Positions 1-7,066 of a DNA stretch of 64,000 nt are shown here, piece after piece; position 1 is the stretch's first letter; every line of letters starts with the position of its first letter. The translations under genes and the position numbers were made by a program. This DNA is from Nocardioides sp. GY 10113 (GTDB lineage: Bacteria > Actinomycetota > Actinomycetes > Propionibacteriales > Nocardioidaceae), in assembly GCF_004919105.1 (NCBI RefSeq), contig NZ_STGK01000005.1, positions 246,281-310,280 on the forward strand, written 5' to 3'. The notes beneath the pieces are model-generated. The model had not been told where the DNA came from and did no database searches. It saw nothing but the letters and a program-made list of their open reading frames with translations.

Positions 1-113
1 ACGTGCCCTACCTGGACGCGATCATGTACCTGCTCGGGATCACCCGGGAGGAGATCGAGGCCGCCGACGCCGCCGCCGGGTTCACCACACCGTCGCCGCC
101 GCTGGAGGCCTGA
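1..113 (+). CDS. C-terminal end of an unidentified protein (cut by window edge)
   Basis: An open frame enters from the left edge and ends at TGA 111-113, giving about 36 C-terminal residues. They contain a helical stretch (LDAIMYLLGITREEIEAAD) and end in a short Pro/Ser tail. I do not recognise the family from this fragment. It converges on sixA. Three perfect 9-bp direct repeats lie between the two stop codons. The call rests on the uninterrupted frame and typical codon use up to the stop. Confidence 0.5.
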   Translation, partial: VPYLDAIMYLLGITREEIEAADAAAGFTTPSPPLEA

Positions 114-156
114 CGCCGCGGCCGAACACGTCCGGCCGTCGAACCGCGTCGACTCC

Positions 157-183
157 GGGTCAGCCGGGTCAGCCGGGTCAGCC
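157..183. repeat. 9-bp tandem repeat x3
   Basis: GGGTCAGCC is repeated three times without a mismatch (157-165, 166-174, 175-183). The last copy runs into the sixA stop codon. It lies between two convergent genes and looks like a small slippage repeat. No function is claimed. Confidence 0.8.
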
Positions 184-684
184 GCGTCCGACGTGGAACG
201 CGCGGAGACGCCCGGACATCGCCCCGATGCCCGCCCACCCGTCGGGCACGTCGAACACCGCCACCGCCGACGTCGGGAAGCCGCCGGACAGGTCGCCCGA
301 GGCGTCGCCCTCCCCGTCGTCCAGCAGCTGCGCGAGGACGGCCATCGTCGGGTTGTGGCCCACCACCACGACGGCGCCGACGTCCGGTTCGGTCGCGGCG
401 AGGAGCTCGAGCGCTCCGACCTCGTCCGCGCCGTACAGGCTCTGGTCGAAGTGCGCGACCACTCCGTCCCACCCCGCCGCGTCGGCGACGTCGGTCCAGG
501 TCTCACGGGTGCGCGCGGCGGTCGAGACGTAGGCGAGGTCCGGGTCGATCCCGATCTCGCCCAGCCATCGGCCGGCGTCGGCGGCGTCAGCGTGGCCCCG
601 CTCGGCGAGGGGGCGCTCGTGGTCGGTCGCCGCGAACGCCTCCGCCTTGGCGTGGCGGACCAGGATCAGTACGGGAGCTGGCAC
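178..684 (-). CDS. sixA: SixA-type phosphohistidine phosphatase (histidine phosphatase superfamily)
   Basis: 168 aa. The N-terminus reads LILVRHAKAE, the RHG-type motif whose His is the phosphate acceptor. A second histidine lies in VVVGHNPTM, about residues 115-123, as in the histidine phosphatase branch. Length and the RHAKAE variant fit small bacterial SixA proteins, which dephosphorylate phosphohistidine on signalling or PTS proteins. The cellular substrate cannot be read from sequence. The GTG start at 684 is chosen because a TAGGCT -10 lies exactly 6 nt upstream (691-696 on the plus strand), suggesting a leaderless mRNA. The gene diverges from the membrane-protein gene at 732. Confidence 0.85.
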   Translation of the reverse strand: MPAPVLILVRHAKAEAFAATDHERPLAERGHADAADAGRWLGEIGIDPDLAYVSTAARTRETWTDVADAAGWDGVVAHFDQSLYGADEVGALELLAATEPDVGAVVVVGHNPTMAVLAQLLDDGEGDASGDLSGGFPTSAVAVFDVPDGWAGIGAMSGRLRAFHVGRG

Positions 685-731
685 GCTCCGAGCCTAGGGC
701 AGCACGGGCCGGGGCGTGCGACACTGCGCGG

Positions 732-1415
732 GTGACGCCCTACGGCGCGACCCACCTGGTGCCACTCGCGCTGTTCGGCGTCGGGCTCGTCGGAGCCGTC
801 GCGCTGGGCCGTCGTCGCCGGGGACTGGGCCGCCCCACCGCCCTCGACCGCGCCTGGGCGATAGCGGTGGCCGCGGCGACGGTCCCCTTCCAGGTCGTCG
901 ACGTGCTGACCCGCTTCGAGCTCGGCGTCTCCCTCCCCCTGCACCTGTGCGACCTGGCCTGGGTAGCGGCGGCGGTCGCGCTCTGGACCCATCACCGGGT
1001 CGCGGTGGCGCTGACGTTCTACTGGAGCCTGCTGACCCTGCAGGCGATCGTGACCCCGTCGCTCGGCGAGGAGTTCCCGGAGCTGCGCTACCTGGCGTTC
1101 TGGGCGCTCCACCTGCTGATCGTGTGGGCCGCCGGCTACCTGACGATCGGGCTCGGCCTGACCCCGGGCTGGCGCGAGTACCGGGCCACCATGGCCCTCA
1201 CGCTGGCGTGGGTGGCGGTCGCTGGCGCGTTCAACGCGGTGGCCGGCACCAACTATGGCTACCTGTGCCGCAAACCGGGCGCGGGGTCCGCACTGGACCT
1301 GCTCGGGCCCTGGCCGGCGTACGTCGTGGCGGAGGTGGCGATCGTCGCCGCGGTGTGGGCCGCGATGACGGCCCTCGCCTCGCGCCGACCGAAGGTTCCG
1401 GCCGACTCCACCTAG
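732..1415 (+). CDS. TIGR02206/YwaF-type integral membrane protein
   Basis: 227 aa and very hydrophobic, with about six to seven membrane segments separated by short loops. The segment NYGYLCRKP near residue 175 and the early LPLHLCDLAW segment are typical of the TIGR02206 (B. subtilis YwaF-like) family, whose function is unknown. The start is GTG 732, preceded by GACACT-N6, a weak -10 that would give a leaderless message. The gene converges on fabI and is separated from it by a strong hairpin. Confidence 0.75.
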   Translation: MTPYGATHLVPLALFGVGLVGAVALGRRRRGLGRPTALDRAWAIAVAAATVPFQVVDVLTRFELGVSLPLHLCDLAWVAAAVALWTHHRVAVALTFYWSLLTLQAIVTPSLGEEFPELRYLAFWALHLLIVWAAGYLTIGLGLTPGWREYRATMALTLAWVAVAGAFNAVAGTNYGYLCRKPGAGSALDLLGPWPAYVVAEVAIVAAVWAAMTALASRRPKVPADST

Positions 1416-1416
1416 C

Positions 1417-1457
1417 AGGGCGCGAGCCGGCAGAGAGTCTCTGCCAGCTCGCGCCCT
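1417..1457. terminator. Bidirectional hairpin terminator
   Basis: A near-perfect inverted repeat: AGGGCGCGAGC-cGGCAGAGA pairs with TCTCTGCC-a-GCTCGCGCCCT around a minimal loop, a stem of about 19 bp. It begins 2 nt after the stop of the membrane-protein gene and ends 14 nt before the fabI stop, so it can serve both convergent transcripts. There is no T-tract, as is common in actinobacteria. Confidence 0.75.
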
Positions 1458-1471
1458 CGTCACGGACTGGC

Positions 1472-2251
1472 TCAGGCGCCCATCGCGTGGAAGCCGCCGT
1501 CGACGTGGACGATCTCGCCGGTGGTGGCCGGGAACAGGTCCGACAGCAGCGCGCAGACCGCGCGGGCGGTCGGCTCCTGGTCACCGTTGTCCCAGCCCAG
1601 CGGGGAGTTCTGCTCCCACAGCGAGTCGAGCTCCTCGAAGCCCGGGATCGCCTTCGCGGCCAGGGTCTTGAGCGGGCCGGCCGAGACCAGGTTCACCCGG
1701 ATGCCGTCGGGTCCCAGGTCGCGGGCCAGGTAGCGCGAGGTGGACTCCAGCGCCGCCTTCGCCACACCCATCCAGTCGTAGACCGGCCAGGCGACGGACG
1801 CGTCGAAGGTGAGGCCGACCACGCTGCCGCCCTGTCCCATCAGCGGCTTGCACGCCATGGCCAGCGACTTCAGCGAGTACGCCGACACCTGGACGGCCTG
1901 CGCGACGTCCGCCCACGGGCCGGTGAGGAACTTGCCGCCGAGCAGGGTCTCGGGGTTGCCGTAGGCGATCGAGTGCACCACGCCGTCGAGCGTCGCGTCC
2001 GGGCCGAGGTGCTCGCGCACCTGGTCGGCCAGGCCGGCGAGGTGCTCCTCGTCGGTCACGTCGAGCTCGAGCACCGGGGGCAGCTCCGGCAACCGCTTGG
2101 CGATCCGGCGGGTGATCCGCAGCGCCTGGCCGAAGTTCGAGATCAGGACCGTCGCGCCCTGCTCCTGGGCGAACTTCGCCACCGCGAAGCCGATCGAGGT
2201 GTCGAGCGTGACTCCGGCGACCAGGATCGTCTTGCCGTCGAGGATTCCCAT
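1472..2251 (-). CDS. fabI: Enoyl-ACP reductase (NADH), FabI/InhA type
   Basis: 259 aa starting MGILDGKTILVAG at 2251; a longer frame exists, but this start leaves a clean 7-nt gap after fabG. It catalyses the last reduction of the FAS-II elongation cycle in the cytosol. The nucleotide-binding region (GVTLDTSIGFAVAKFAQEQG) lacks the plain GxxxGxG of FabG, as in FabI. The active-site pattern is Y-x6-K in YDWMGVAKAALES, very close to InhA's YNWMTVAKSALES. HVDGGFHAMG closes the Rossmann fold. The order fabG-fabI repeats mycobacterial mabA-inhA, but no ferrochelatase gene follows. Confidence 0.95.
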   Translation of the reverse strand: MGILDGKTILVAGVTLDTSIGFAVAKFAQEQGATVLISNFGQALRITRRIAKRLPELPPVLELDVTDEEHLAGLADQVREHLGPDATLDGVVHSIAYGNPETLLGGKFLTGPWADVAQAVQVSAYSLKSLAMACKPLMGQGGSVVGLTFDASVAWPVYDWMGVAKAALESTSRYLARDLGPDGIRVNLVSAGPLKTLAAKAIPGFEELDSLWEQNSPLGWDNGDQEPTARAVCALLSDLFPATTGEIVHVDGGFHAMGA

Positions 2252-2258
2252 AGGTGTG

Positions 2259-2969
2259 TCAGTGCCCCATTCCAAGTCCACCGTCGACCGGGATCACGGC
2301 CCCGGTGACGTATGCCGCTGCATCTGCGGCGAGCCAGGTGACTGCGCCGGCGATCTCCGCCGGGTCGGCGTACCGACCCAGGGGGACCTGATTCTTGATC
2401 TCCGCCTTCTGCTCGTCGGTGAGCACGGCGGTCATGTCGGTGTTGACGAACCCCGGCGCGACGACGTTGGCGGTGATGTTGCGGGAGCCGAGCTCGCGCG
2501 CCAGCGACCGGGCCATGCCGACCAGGCCGGCCTTGGAGGCGGCGTAGTTGACCTGGCCGGGTGAGCCGAGCAGGCCGACCACGCTGGAGATGAAGATGAT
2601 CCGGCCACGCTTCAGGCGCAGCATGCCCTTCGCCGCGCGCTTGGCGACGTGGAAGGAACCGGTGAGGTTGGTGTCGATCACCGAGCTCCAGTCCTCCTCC
2701 GACATCCGCAGCAGGAGCGTGTCTGCCGTGATGCCCGCGTTCGCGACGAGGATCTCGACCGGGCCGTTGACCGCCTCCGCCTCCTTGAACGCCGCATCGA
2801 TCGAGGCGGCGTCGGTGACGTCCGCCTTGAGCTCGAGAGCGCCCTCGGGGGCGCCACCGTTGCGGGTGGTGACGGCGACCTTGTCGCCCTGGGCGAGGAA
2901 GGCCTCGGCGATCGCGCGGCCGATGCCGCGGTTGCCGCCGGTGACGAGGACCGATCGGGGCTGGTTCAC
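2259..2969 (-). CDS. fabG: 3-oxoacyl-ACP reductase FabG (MabA-like SDR)
   Basis: 236 aa classical short-chain dehydrogenase. The GGNRGIGRAIAEAF cofactor motif is near residue 12, NAGIT near 77, and catalytic S-Y-K appears as ISSVVG followed by YAASKAGL. PVDGGLGMGH is the C-terminus. It reduces 3-oxoacyl-ACP with NADPH in FAS-II and is followed by fabI after 7 nt, so the two are co-transcribed. The GTG start at 2969 has TAGCGT 7 nt upstream (2977-2982) and no Shine-Dalgarno sequence, consistent with a leaderless operon mRNA. Confidence 0.95.
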   Translation of the reverse strand: MNQPRSVLVTGGNRGIGRAIAEAFLAQGDKVAVTTRNGGAPEGALELKADVTDAASIDAAFKEAEAVNGPVEILVANAGITADTLLLRMSEEDWSSVIDTNLTGSFHVAKRAAKGMLRLKRGRIIFISSVVGLLGSPGQVNYAASKAGLVGMARSLARELGSRNITANVVAPGFVNTDMTAVLTDEQKAEIKNQVPLGRYADPAEIAGAVTWLAADAAAYVTGAVIPVDGGLGMGH

Positions 2970-3077
2970 GGGATCGACGCTAGTAGTCGCAACCGATGTG
3001 GATCGCTGCCTCGGGGCCTCAACTTCAGCGAGGTTCTTTGTGAGGTTCCTACAAGTCCAACGATCTGCGGCGTCGAG

Positions 3078-3095
3078 CCGGCGACGATCCGCCGG
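3078..3095 (-). terminator. Weak hairpin downstream of dodecin
   Basis: CCGGCG-ACGATC-CGCCGG forms a 6-bp stem with a 6-nt loop, 10 nt past the dodecin stop. It is short and has no T-tract, so it is only a candidate transcription end. The rest of the 136-bp gap 2970-3105 holds the fabG -10 and nothing else I can name. Confidence 0.3.
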
Positions 3096-3105
3096 CCGCC
3101 GCGAC

Positions 3106-3318
3106 TCACTCGTCCTCGAGGCGGAAGCCGACCTTCATCCCGACCTGGAAGTGCTCCACCTGCCCGTCCTTGATCTGGCCGCGGACCTGGGTGACCTCGA
3201 ACCAGTCGAGGTGACGCAGGGTCTGGCCGGCGCGCTCGACGCCGTTGCGGATGGCCTGGTCGATGCCGTCGGGAGAGGTGCCGACGATCTCGGTGACACG
3301 GTAGGTGCGGTTGGACAT
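3106..3318 (-). CDS. Dodecin (flavin-binding dodecamer)
   Basis: 70 aa, the usual dodecin length. It opens with TYRVTEIVGTSPDGIDQAIRNG and has the core DWFEVTQVRGQI, containing the Trp that stacks on flavin and a downstream Gln. The family forms hollow dodecamers that store and protect FMN/FAD or riboflavin in the cytosol. The ATG at 3318 is preceded by TAGGCT-N6, which overlaps back to back with the promoter of the divergent DUF3099 gene. Confidence 0.95.
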   Translation of the reverse strand: MSNRTYRVTEIVGTSPDGIDQAIRNGVERAGQTLRHLDWFEVTQVRGQIKDGQVEHFQVGMKVGFRLEDE

Positions 3319-3324
3319 ACGGGG

Positions 3325-3336
3325 AGCCTATAGGCT
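3325..3336. promoter_or_regulatory. Palindromic bidirectional promoter core (dodecin / DUF3099)
   Basis: AGCCTATAGGCT is a perfect 12-bp palindrome. Read right to left it gives TAGGCT, 6 nt before the dodecin ATG. Read left to right it gives TAGGCT, 7 nt before the DUF3099 ATG. Both distances fit a -10 element with transcription starting at the first base of the codon. No -35 consensus is visible on either side. Confidence 0.7.
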
Positions 3337-3343
3337 GGCGGGC

Positions 3344-3649
3344 ATGGCGACAGCAGGTGCCGGTCCGGTCCGGATCACCACCGTGGGCAACGACCCGCGG
3401 GCCGACCTGGCACGCCGTCAGCGCAAGTACATCTTCTGGATGTCGGTGCGGTCGCTGTGCTTCATCGGCGCCGCCTTCGCCGGCGTGGCCGGCATCAACT
3501 GGCTGTGGCCGTTCCTGATCGCCGCCGCGGTGATCCTGCCCTACCTGGCGGTCGTCATGGCCAACGCCAACGACAGCCGGGACTCCTCCCTCCCTCTGCC
3601 CGACGGTCGCTCCGGGCAGCGCCAGCTGGGCGGTCCGAGTGGCTCCTGA
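3344..3649 (+). CDS. DUF3099-type small membrane protein
   Basis: 101 aa. A short cytosolic N-terminus with ITTVGNDPRADLARRQRKY precedes two adjacent membrane segments (about residues 30-49 and 53-73), followed by a polar Ser/Gly-rich tail. This matches the actinobacterial DUF3099 layout; the function is unknown. The start is ATG 3344 with TAGGCT 7 nt upstream, so translation is probably leaderless. Its last 11 nt overlap the start of the next gene, which suggests translational coupling. Confidence 0.75.
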   Translation: MATAGAGPVRITTVGNDPRADLARRQRKYIFWMSVRSLCFIGAAFAGVAGINWLWPFLIAAAVILPYLAVVMANANDSRDSSLPLPDGRSGQRQLGGPSGS

Positions 3650-3830
3650 CGTCTGCTCCGCCAAGGGCTGCCAGGCCCCGGCGCAGTGGCAGCTGCTGTG
3701 GAACAACCCCAAGATCCACACCCCGGACCGCCGGAAGGTCTGGCTGGCCTGCGACGAGCACCGGGAGTCCCTGGAGGTCTTCCTCGGGGCGCGGAAGTTC
3801 CTCAAGGACACCATCCCGCACTCCGCCTGA
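3639..3830 (+). CDS. Small Cys/His protein (probable metal-binding, unknown function)
   Basis: 63 aa from GTG 3639, overlapping the preceding gene by 11 nt. Two cysteines sit at the N-terminus (VCSAKGC) and a later Cys-His pair in WLACDEHRE, giving a C-x4-C...C-x2-H pattern that could hold zinc. Homologues are common and compact in actinobacteria; some are labelled acetone carboxylase in databases, which this length cannot support. The start is fixed by the short overlap and by the absence of a downstream in-frame start that keeps the first Cys pair. Confidence 0.7.
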   Translation: MAPDVCSAKGCQAPAQWQLLWNNPKIHTPDRRKVWLACDEHRESLEVFLGARKFLKDTIPHSA

Positions 3831-3851
3831 CCCCACGCCCCCTCCTCCGCC

Positions 3852-3895
3852 GACTTGGGCTTTGTGGCGCAGTGACTTGGGCATTGTGGCTGGCC
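3852..3895 (+). repeat. 22-bp repeat cluster, left arm (2 units)
   Basis: Unit 1 is 3852-3873 and unit 2 is 3874-3895. Both begin GACTTGGGC and contain TTGTGGC. They follow the stop of the small Cys protein by 21 nt, so they could fall in its 3' UTR. A degenerate third unit may continue to about 3917. Confidence 0.8.
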
Positions 3896-4041
3896 GAATC
3901 GCGCCCAGTGCCGACGACCGGGCCTCCCCCACCACGCCGGGGCCCGCTTGTCCGCGCACAGGCGAGCGCCTCTGGTTCGCGATACCCAGCCCGTAGGTGC
4001 TGCCTCGATCGGTCCGGACCAAGGGATGATGCTCCGTTGGC

Positions 4042-4959
4042 ATGGACCACGACCTGCTCCCCGCCGCCCCCTTCACCGCTCAGACCGCAGCCCGACTGGG
4101 TATCAGCAGGCACCAGCTGCGAGAGGCGCTGGCGGACGGCAGCCTGCGCCGGTACACGCGAGGAGTGTTTGCGCGCGCTGACCTGCAGGATGACGCCTTG
4201 TTGCGCGCGCAGGTCATCGCACTCGGTGCCTCCCGCCACCACGTCGCTGTGGACCGGACCGCGGCGTGGCTGCACGGCGTCGATGCCCTCACGCTCTCGG
4301 AGCATGACCTGCTCCACGTTGTCGAGACCTGTGCCCTCAGCGGCCACCACCCGACGGCACGCGCCGAGGCCCGCGGTCGCACCCGAGATCTCCAGCCGAG
4401 TGACGTGACCGTCGTCCATGGTGTGCGAGTGACGACGCCACTTCGCACCGCCCTCGACCTCGGTTGTCACCTGCGCCGGCGGGAGGCGCACGCCGCGATG
4501 AGCGAGCTCGCCGGGCTGCACGACCTCACCGCCGAGATGATGACCAGGGAGCTGGGGCGATTCCGAGGCAGGCGTGGCGTGGTCCAACTGAGGGAACTCG
4601 TCCCGTCGGTTGAACCCGGAATCGAGTCACCGCGAGAAGCTTGGATCCTTCTCGCCTTGCTCGATGCGGGCCTACCGCGCCCCGAGCCCCAGGTCTGGGT
4701 GGAGATCGATGGCGAGCCCGTCTACCGTCTCGACTTCGCCTATCGTCGCGCCAAGGTCGCGATCGAGTACGACGGCAGCGACTCGCACAGCTCCCCTGCC
4801 CAGCAGGCGCACGACCGCGAGCGTCGCGAGCGGCTCCGCGCGCTGGGTTGGCGGGTCATCGTGGTCCGCCGGGGCGACTTCACCGACCCGCAGCTCAGGC
4901 TATGGATCCGCGGCGTGCGTGAGGCATTGGCGCCGTCCTACACCAATCGGCGGTGGTGA
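4042..4959 (+). CDS. AbiEi-type HTH protein with C-terminal DUF559 (Vsr-like) endonuclease domain
   Basis: 305 aa. Residues 1-55 resemble the AbiEi antitoxin winged-helix domain (FTAQTAARLGISRHQLREAL, then LRRYTRGVFA), and residues 60-190 its middle region. Residues 200-295 look like a DUF559/Vsr-type PD-(D/E)xK nuclease: a Glu in ESPREAW, Asp in YRLDFAY, then KVAIEYDG and DRERRERLRALGW. AbiEi normally represses and neutralises the AbiEii toxin, but no nucleotidyltransferase toxin gene is adjacent, so this is a lone fusion. It is enclosed by the inverted 22-bp repeats. The role is unknown: a defence nuclease or a repeat-associated enzyme are both possible. Confidence 0.75.
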   Translation: MDHDLLPAAPFTAQTAARLGISRHQLREALADGSLRRYTRGVFARADLQDDALLRAQVIALGASRHHVAVDRTAAWLHGVDALTLSEHDLLHVVETCALSGHHPTARAEARGRTRDLQPSDVTVVHGVRVTTPLRTALDLGCHLRRREAHAAMSELAGLHDLTAEMMTRELGRFRGRRGVVQLRELVPSVEPGIESPREAWILLALLDAGLPRPEPQVWVEIDGEPVYRLDFAYRRAKVAIEYDGSDSHSSPAQQAHDRERRERLRALGWRVIVVRRGDFTDPQLRLWIRGVREALAPSYTNRRW

Positions 4960-4989
4960 CGGCCCTTCCGGCACCGGATCTTGAAAGTC

Positions 4990-5033
4990 GTCCCGCCACA
5001 AACCTCAAGTCGCGGCACCACAAACCCCAAGTC
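4990..5033 (-). repeat. 22-bp repeat cluster, right arm (2 units, inverted)
   Basis: Units at 4990-5011 and 5012-5033 read, on the minus strand, GACTTG(A/G)GGTTTGTGG plus 6-7 variable bases. They match the left arm in inverted orientation. A partial unit (TTGAAAGTC) lies at 4981-4989. The cluster begins 16 nt beyond the moaA stop. Confidence 0.8.
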
Positions 5034-5048
5034 GGCGGGTGGGGGTGT

Positions 5049-6047
5049 TCAGCCGCCGATCGCGGACATCGGCCGGTCGGGCTGCAGGAACGTCGGGTCG
5101 TCGATGCCGTGGCCGGGCAGCTTCGGCAGTACCGCGGCCCGCCACCTCTCGGCGAGGTCGTCATCGTCGGCGCCGGCCCGCAGCGCCGTGCGCAGGTCCG
5201 ACTCGGACCGGGCGAACAGGCAGTTGCGGACCTGGCCGTCGGCGGTCAGCCGGACCCGGTCGCAGTCCCCGCAGAACGGGCGGCTGACCGAGGCGATCAC
5301 GCCGACCGTGGCCGGCCCCCCGTCGACCGTGAACAGCTCGGCGGGGGCGCTCCCCCGCGGCTCCTCGGCCGGCGCCAGCGCGAACTCCGCCTCGAGCCGG
5401 GCCAGCGTCTCATCGGCGGTCACCATCGTCGTGCGCGACCACCCGTGCTGCGCGTCCAAGGGCATCTGCTCGATGAAGCGCAGCTGGTAGCCGCGGTCGA
5501 GGCACCAGCGCAGCAGCTCGGGAGCCTGGTCGTCGTTGATCCCCCGCAGCAGCACCGCGTTGACCTTGACCGGGCCGAGGCCGGCCGCCTCGGCGGCCGC
5601 GAGGCCGTCGACCACGTCGCGCAGCCGGTCGCGCCGGGTGATGGTGGCGAAGGTGTCCTCGCGCACCGAGTCCAGGCTGACGTTGACCCGATCCAGGCCG
5701 GCGCCCGCCAGCGCGCCGGCCACCTTGGCCAGCCCCAGGGCGTTGGTGGTGAGGGAGAGCTCGACGTCGGGGTCGATCGCGTGCGTGCGCGCCACGATGT
5801 CGACCAGCCCACGACGTACCAGGGGCTCACCGCCGGTGAAGCGGACCTCGCGCACCCCGAGCCGCGTGACCGCCACACCGATCAGGCGCACCACCTCGTC
5901 GTCGGTGAGCTGGTCCTCGTTCGGCATCCAGTCCAGGCCCTCGGGCGGCATGCAGTAGGAGCAGCGGAGGTTGCACCGGTCGGTCAGCGACACCCGAAGA
6001 TCGGTGGCGACCCGACCGAACCGATCCACCAACGGCAGCACCTGCAT
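5049..6047 (-). CDS. moaA: GTP 3',8-cyclase MoaA (molybdenum cofactor biosynthesis)
   Basis: 332 aa radical-SAM enzyme that converts GTP to 3',8-cyclo-GTP, the first step to cyclic pyranopterin. The N-terminal CNLRCSYC (C25, C29, C32) binds the SAM cluster, FTGGEPL is the GGE motif, and the C-terminal CGDCDRVRL...RNCLF holds the second [4Fe-4S] cluster that binds substrate. It ends in the conserved GG. The ATG at 6047 has TATGCT 6 nt upstream (6054-6059), a leaderless arrangement, and diverges from SURF1. No other moa gene is in the window. Confidence 0.97.
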   Translation of the reverse strand: MQVLPLVDRFGRVATDLRVSLTDRCNLRCSYCMPPEGLDWMPNEDQLTDDEVVRLIGVAVTRLGVREVRFTGGEPLVRRGLVDIVARTHAIDPDVELSLTTNALGLAKVAGALAGAGLDRVNVSLDSVREDTFATITRRDRLRDVVDGLAAAEAAGLGPVKVNAVLLRGINDDQAPELLRWCLDRGYQLRFIEQMPLDAQHGWSRTTMVTADETLARLEAEFALAPAEEPRGSAPAELFTVDGGPATVGVIASVSRPFCGDCDRVRLTADGQVRNCLFARSESDLRTALRAGADDDDLAERWRAAVLPKLPGHGIDDPTFLQPDRPMSAIGG

Positions 6048-6082
6048 GTGGCCAGCATAGGCACGCCGTCTACCGTGGCCCC

Positions 6083-7066
6083 GTGAAGCTTGTGGCCTGG
6101 CTCGGGTCCTGGCGGTTCCTGGTGAGCCGACGCTGGGTCCTCTTCTTCCTCACCATCCTCCTCGTCGGCTGGGCGACCTGGTGGCTCGGCGAGTGGCAGT
6201 TCGGCCGCCTCGACGACCGCAAGGAGCGCAACGCGATCATCGAGGCCAACGAGGTGCGCGACCCGGTACCCGTGGCCGACGTCCTCGCGCTCGGCGAGCA
6301 GGTGGCCCAGGACGACCAGTGGCGGGTGGTGAGCGCGACCGGGACGTACGACGTCGCCGACACCATCGTCGTGCGCAACCGCTCCGGCGACGACAGCCTG
6401 CCGGGCGTCGACGCGGTGGTGCCGCTCGTCACGGCGGACGGCACCGCCCTGCTGGTGGACCGCGGGTTCCTGGCGCTCGAGCCCGGCCAGACGTTCGTCG
6501 CGCGCGACGAGATCCCGGCTCCGCCGTCGGGCGAGGTGACCATCACCGGTTGGGTACGCCAGGACGGCACCGGCAACAGCACCGACGTCACGGACCAGAC
6601 CACCCGGGCGATCTCGAGCGTGAAGATCGGCGAGGCGCTGGACCGGGAGGTCTACGGAGGCTTCGTGGACCTGCGCACGGAGGACCCCGAGCCCGCCGTG
6701 CCGCTGGAGCGGGCGGATCTGCCCGACCTCGACAACGGCCCGCACTTCTTCTACGGGCTGCAGTGGTGGTTCTTCGGGGTGCTCGCCGGCGGCGGGTTCC
6801 TCTACCTGGCCTGGGACGAGCGTCGCAACGGCCGCCGGGGGGAGCGCCGGCCGCAGCGCAAGCCCGGCCCGTTCTCGCGGGCTCGCGACGACGTGCCCCC
6901 GGGGCTCCGGGCCCAGGTGGAGGCGCGGGAGGAGTCCCGGCAGGCGCGGACTCAGAGCGAGCGGGTCATCCCTCCGTCGACGGGGAGCGAGACGCCGGTC
7001 AGGTACGACGAGGCCGACGAGAGCAGGAACGCGGCGACCCGTCCGAACTCCTCCGGCCGCCCGTAG
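6083..7066 (+). CDS. SURF1 family cytochrome oxidase assembly protein
   Basis: 327 aa from GTG 6083, with TACCGT exactly 6 nt upstream. A first membrane helix lies at about residues 16-33 and a second near 230-250 (FFYGLQWWFFGVLAGGGFLYLAW). Between them is the extracytoplasmic SURF1 domain with VLVDRGF-like (LLVDRGFLALEPG) and ITGWVRQ motifs. SURF1 proteins help insert haem a into cytochrome c oxidase subunit I, which fits ctaA and ctaB elsewhere in the window. The last 38 residues are hydrophilic and are encoded opposite the 3' end of the neighbouring SDR gene. Confidence 0.9.
   Translation: MKLVAWLGSWRFLVSRRWVLFFLTILLVGWATWWLGEWQFGRLDDRKERNAIIEANEVRDPVPVADVLALGEQVAQDDQWRVVSATGTYDVADTIVVRNRSGDDSLPGVDAVVPLVTADGTALLVDRGFLALEPGQTFVARDEIPAPPSGEVTITGWVRQDGTGNSTDVTDQTTRAISSVKIGEALDREVYGGFVDLRTEDPEPAVPLERADLPDLDNGPHFFYGLQWWFFGVLAGGGFLYLAWDERRNGRRGERRPQRKPGPFSRARDDVPPGLRAQVEAREESRQARTQSERVIPPSTGSETPVRYDEADESRNAATRPNSSGRP

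Larger units (their letters stand above)
3833..5048. mobile_element. Candidate 1.2-kb element: AbiEi/DUF559 gene enclosed by inverted 22-bp repeat clusters
   Basis: Two head-to-tail 22-bp units (GACTTGGGCTTTGTGGCGCAGT and a variant, 3852-3895) lie left of the AbiEi/DUF559 gene. Two units of the same sequence lie to its right in opposite orientation (4990-5033). The flanks are similar as well: CCGCCGACTTGGG on the left matches the reverse complement of CCCAAGTCGGCGG on the right, followed by C-rich runs. The ends therefore form imperfect terminal inverted repeats of roughly 50-60 bp around one gene, sitting exactly between two convergent genes. No transposase and no target-site duplication could be identified. 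Mobility is inference. Confidence 0.4.

Noticed and set aside
4042..4959. Complete AbiE type IV toxin-antitoxin system
   Set aside because: No AbiEii nucleotidyltransferase gene is adjacent; both neighbours are accounted for, so only an AbiEi-like domain is supported.
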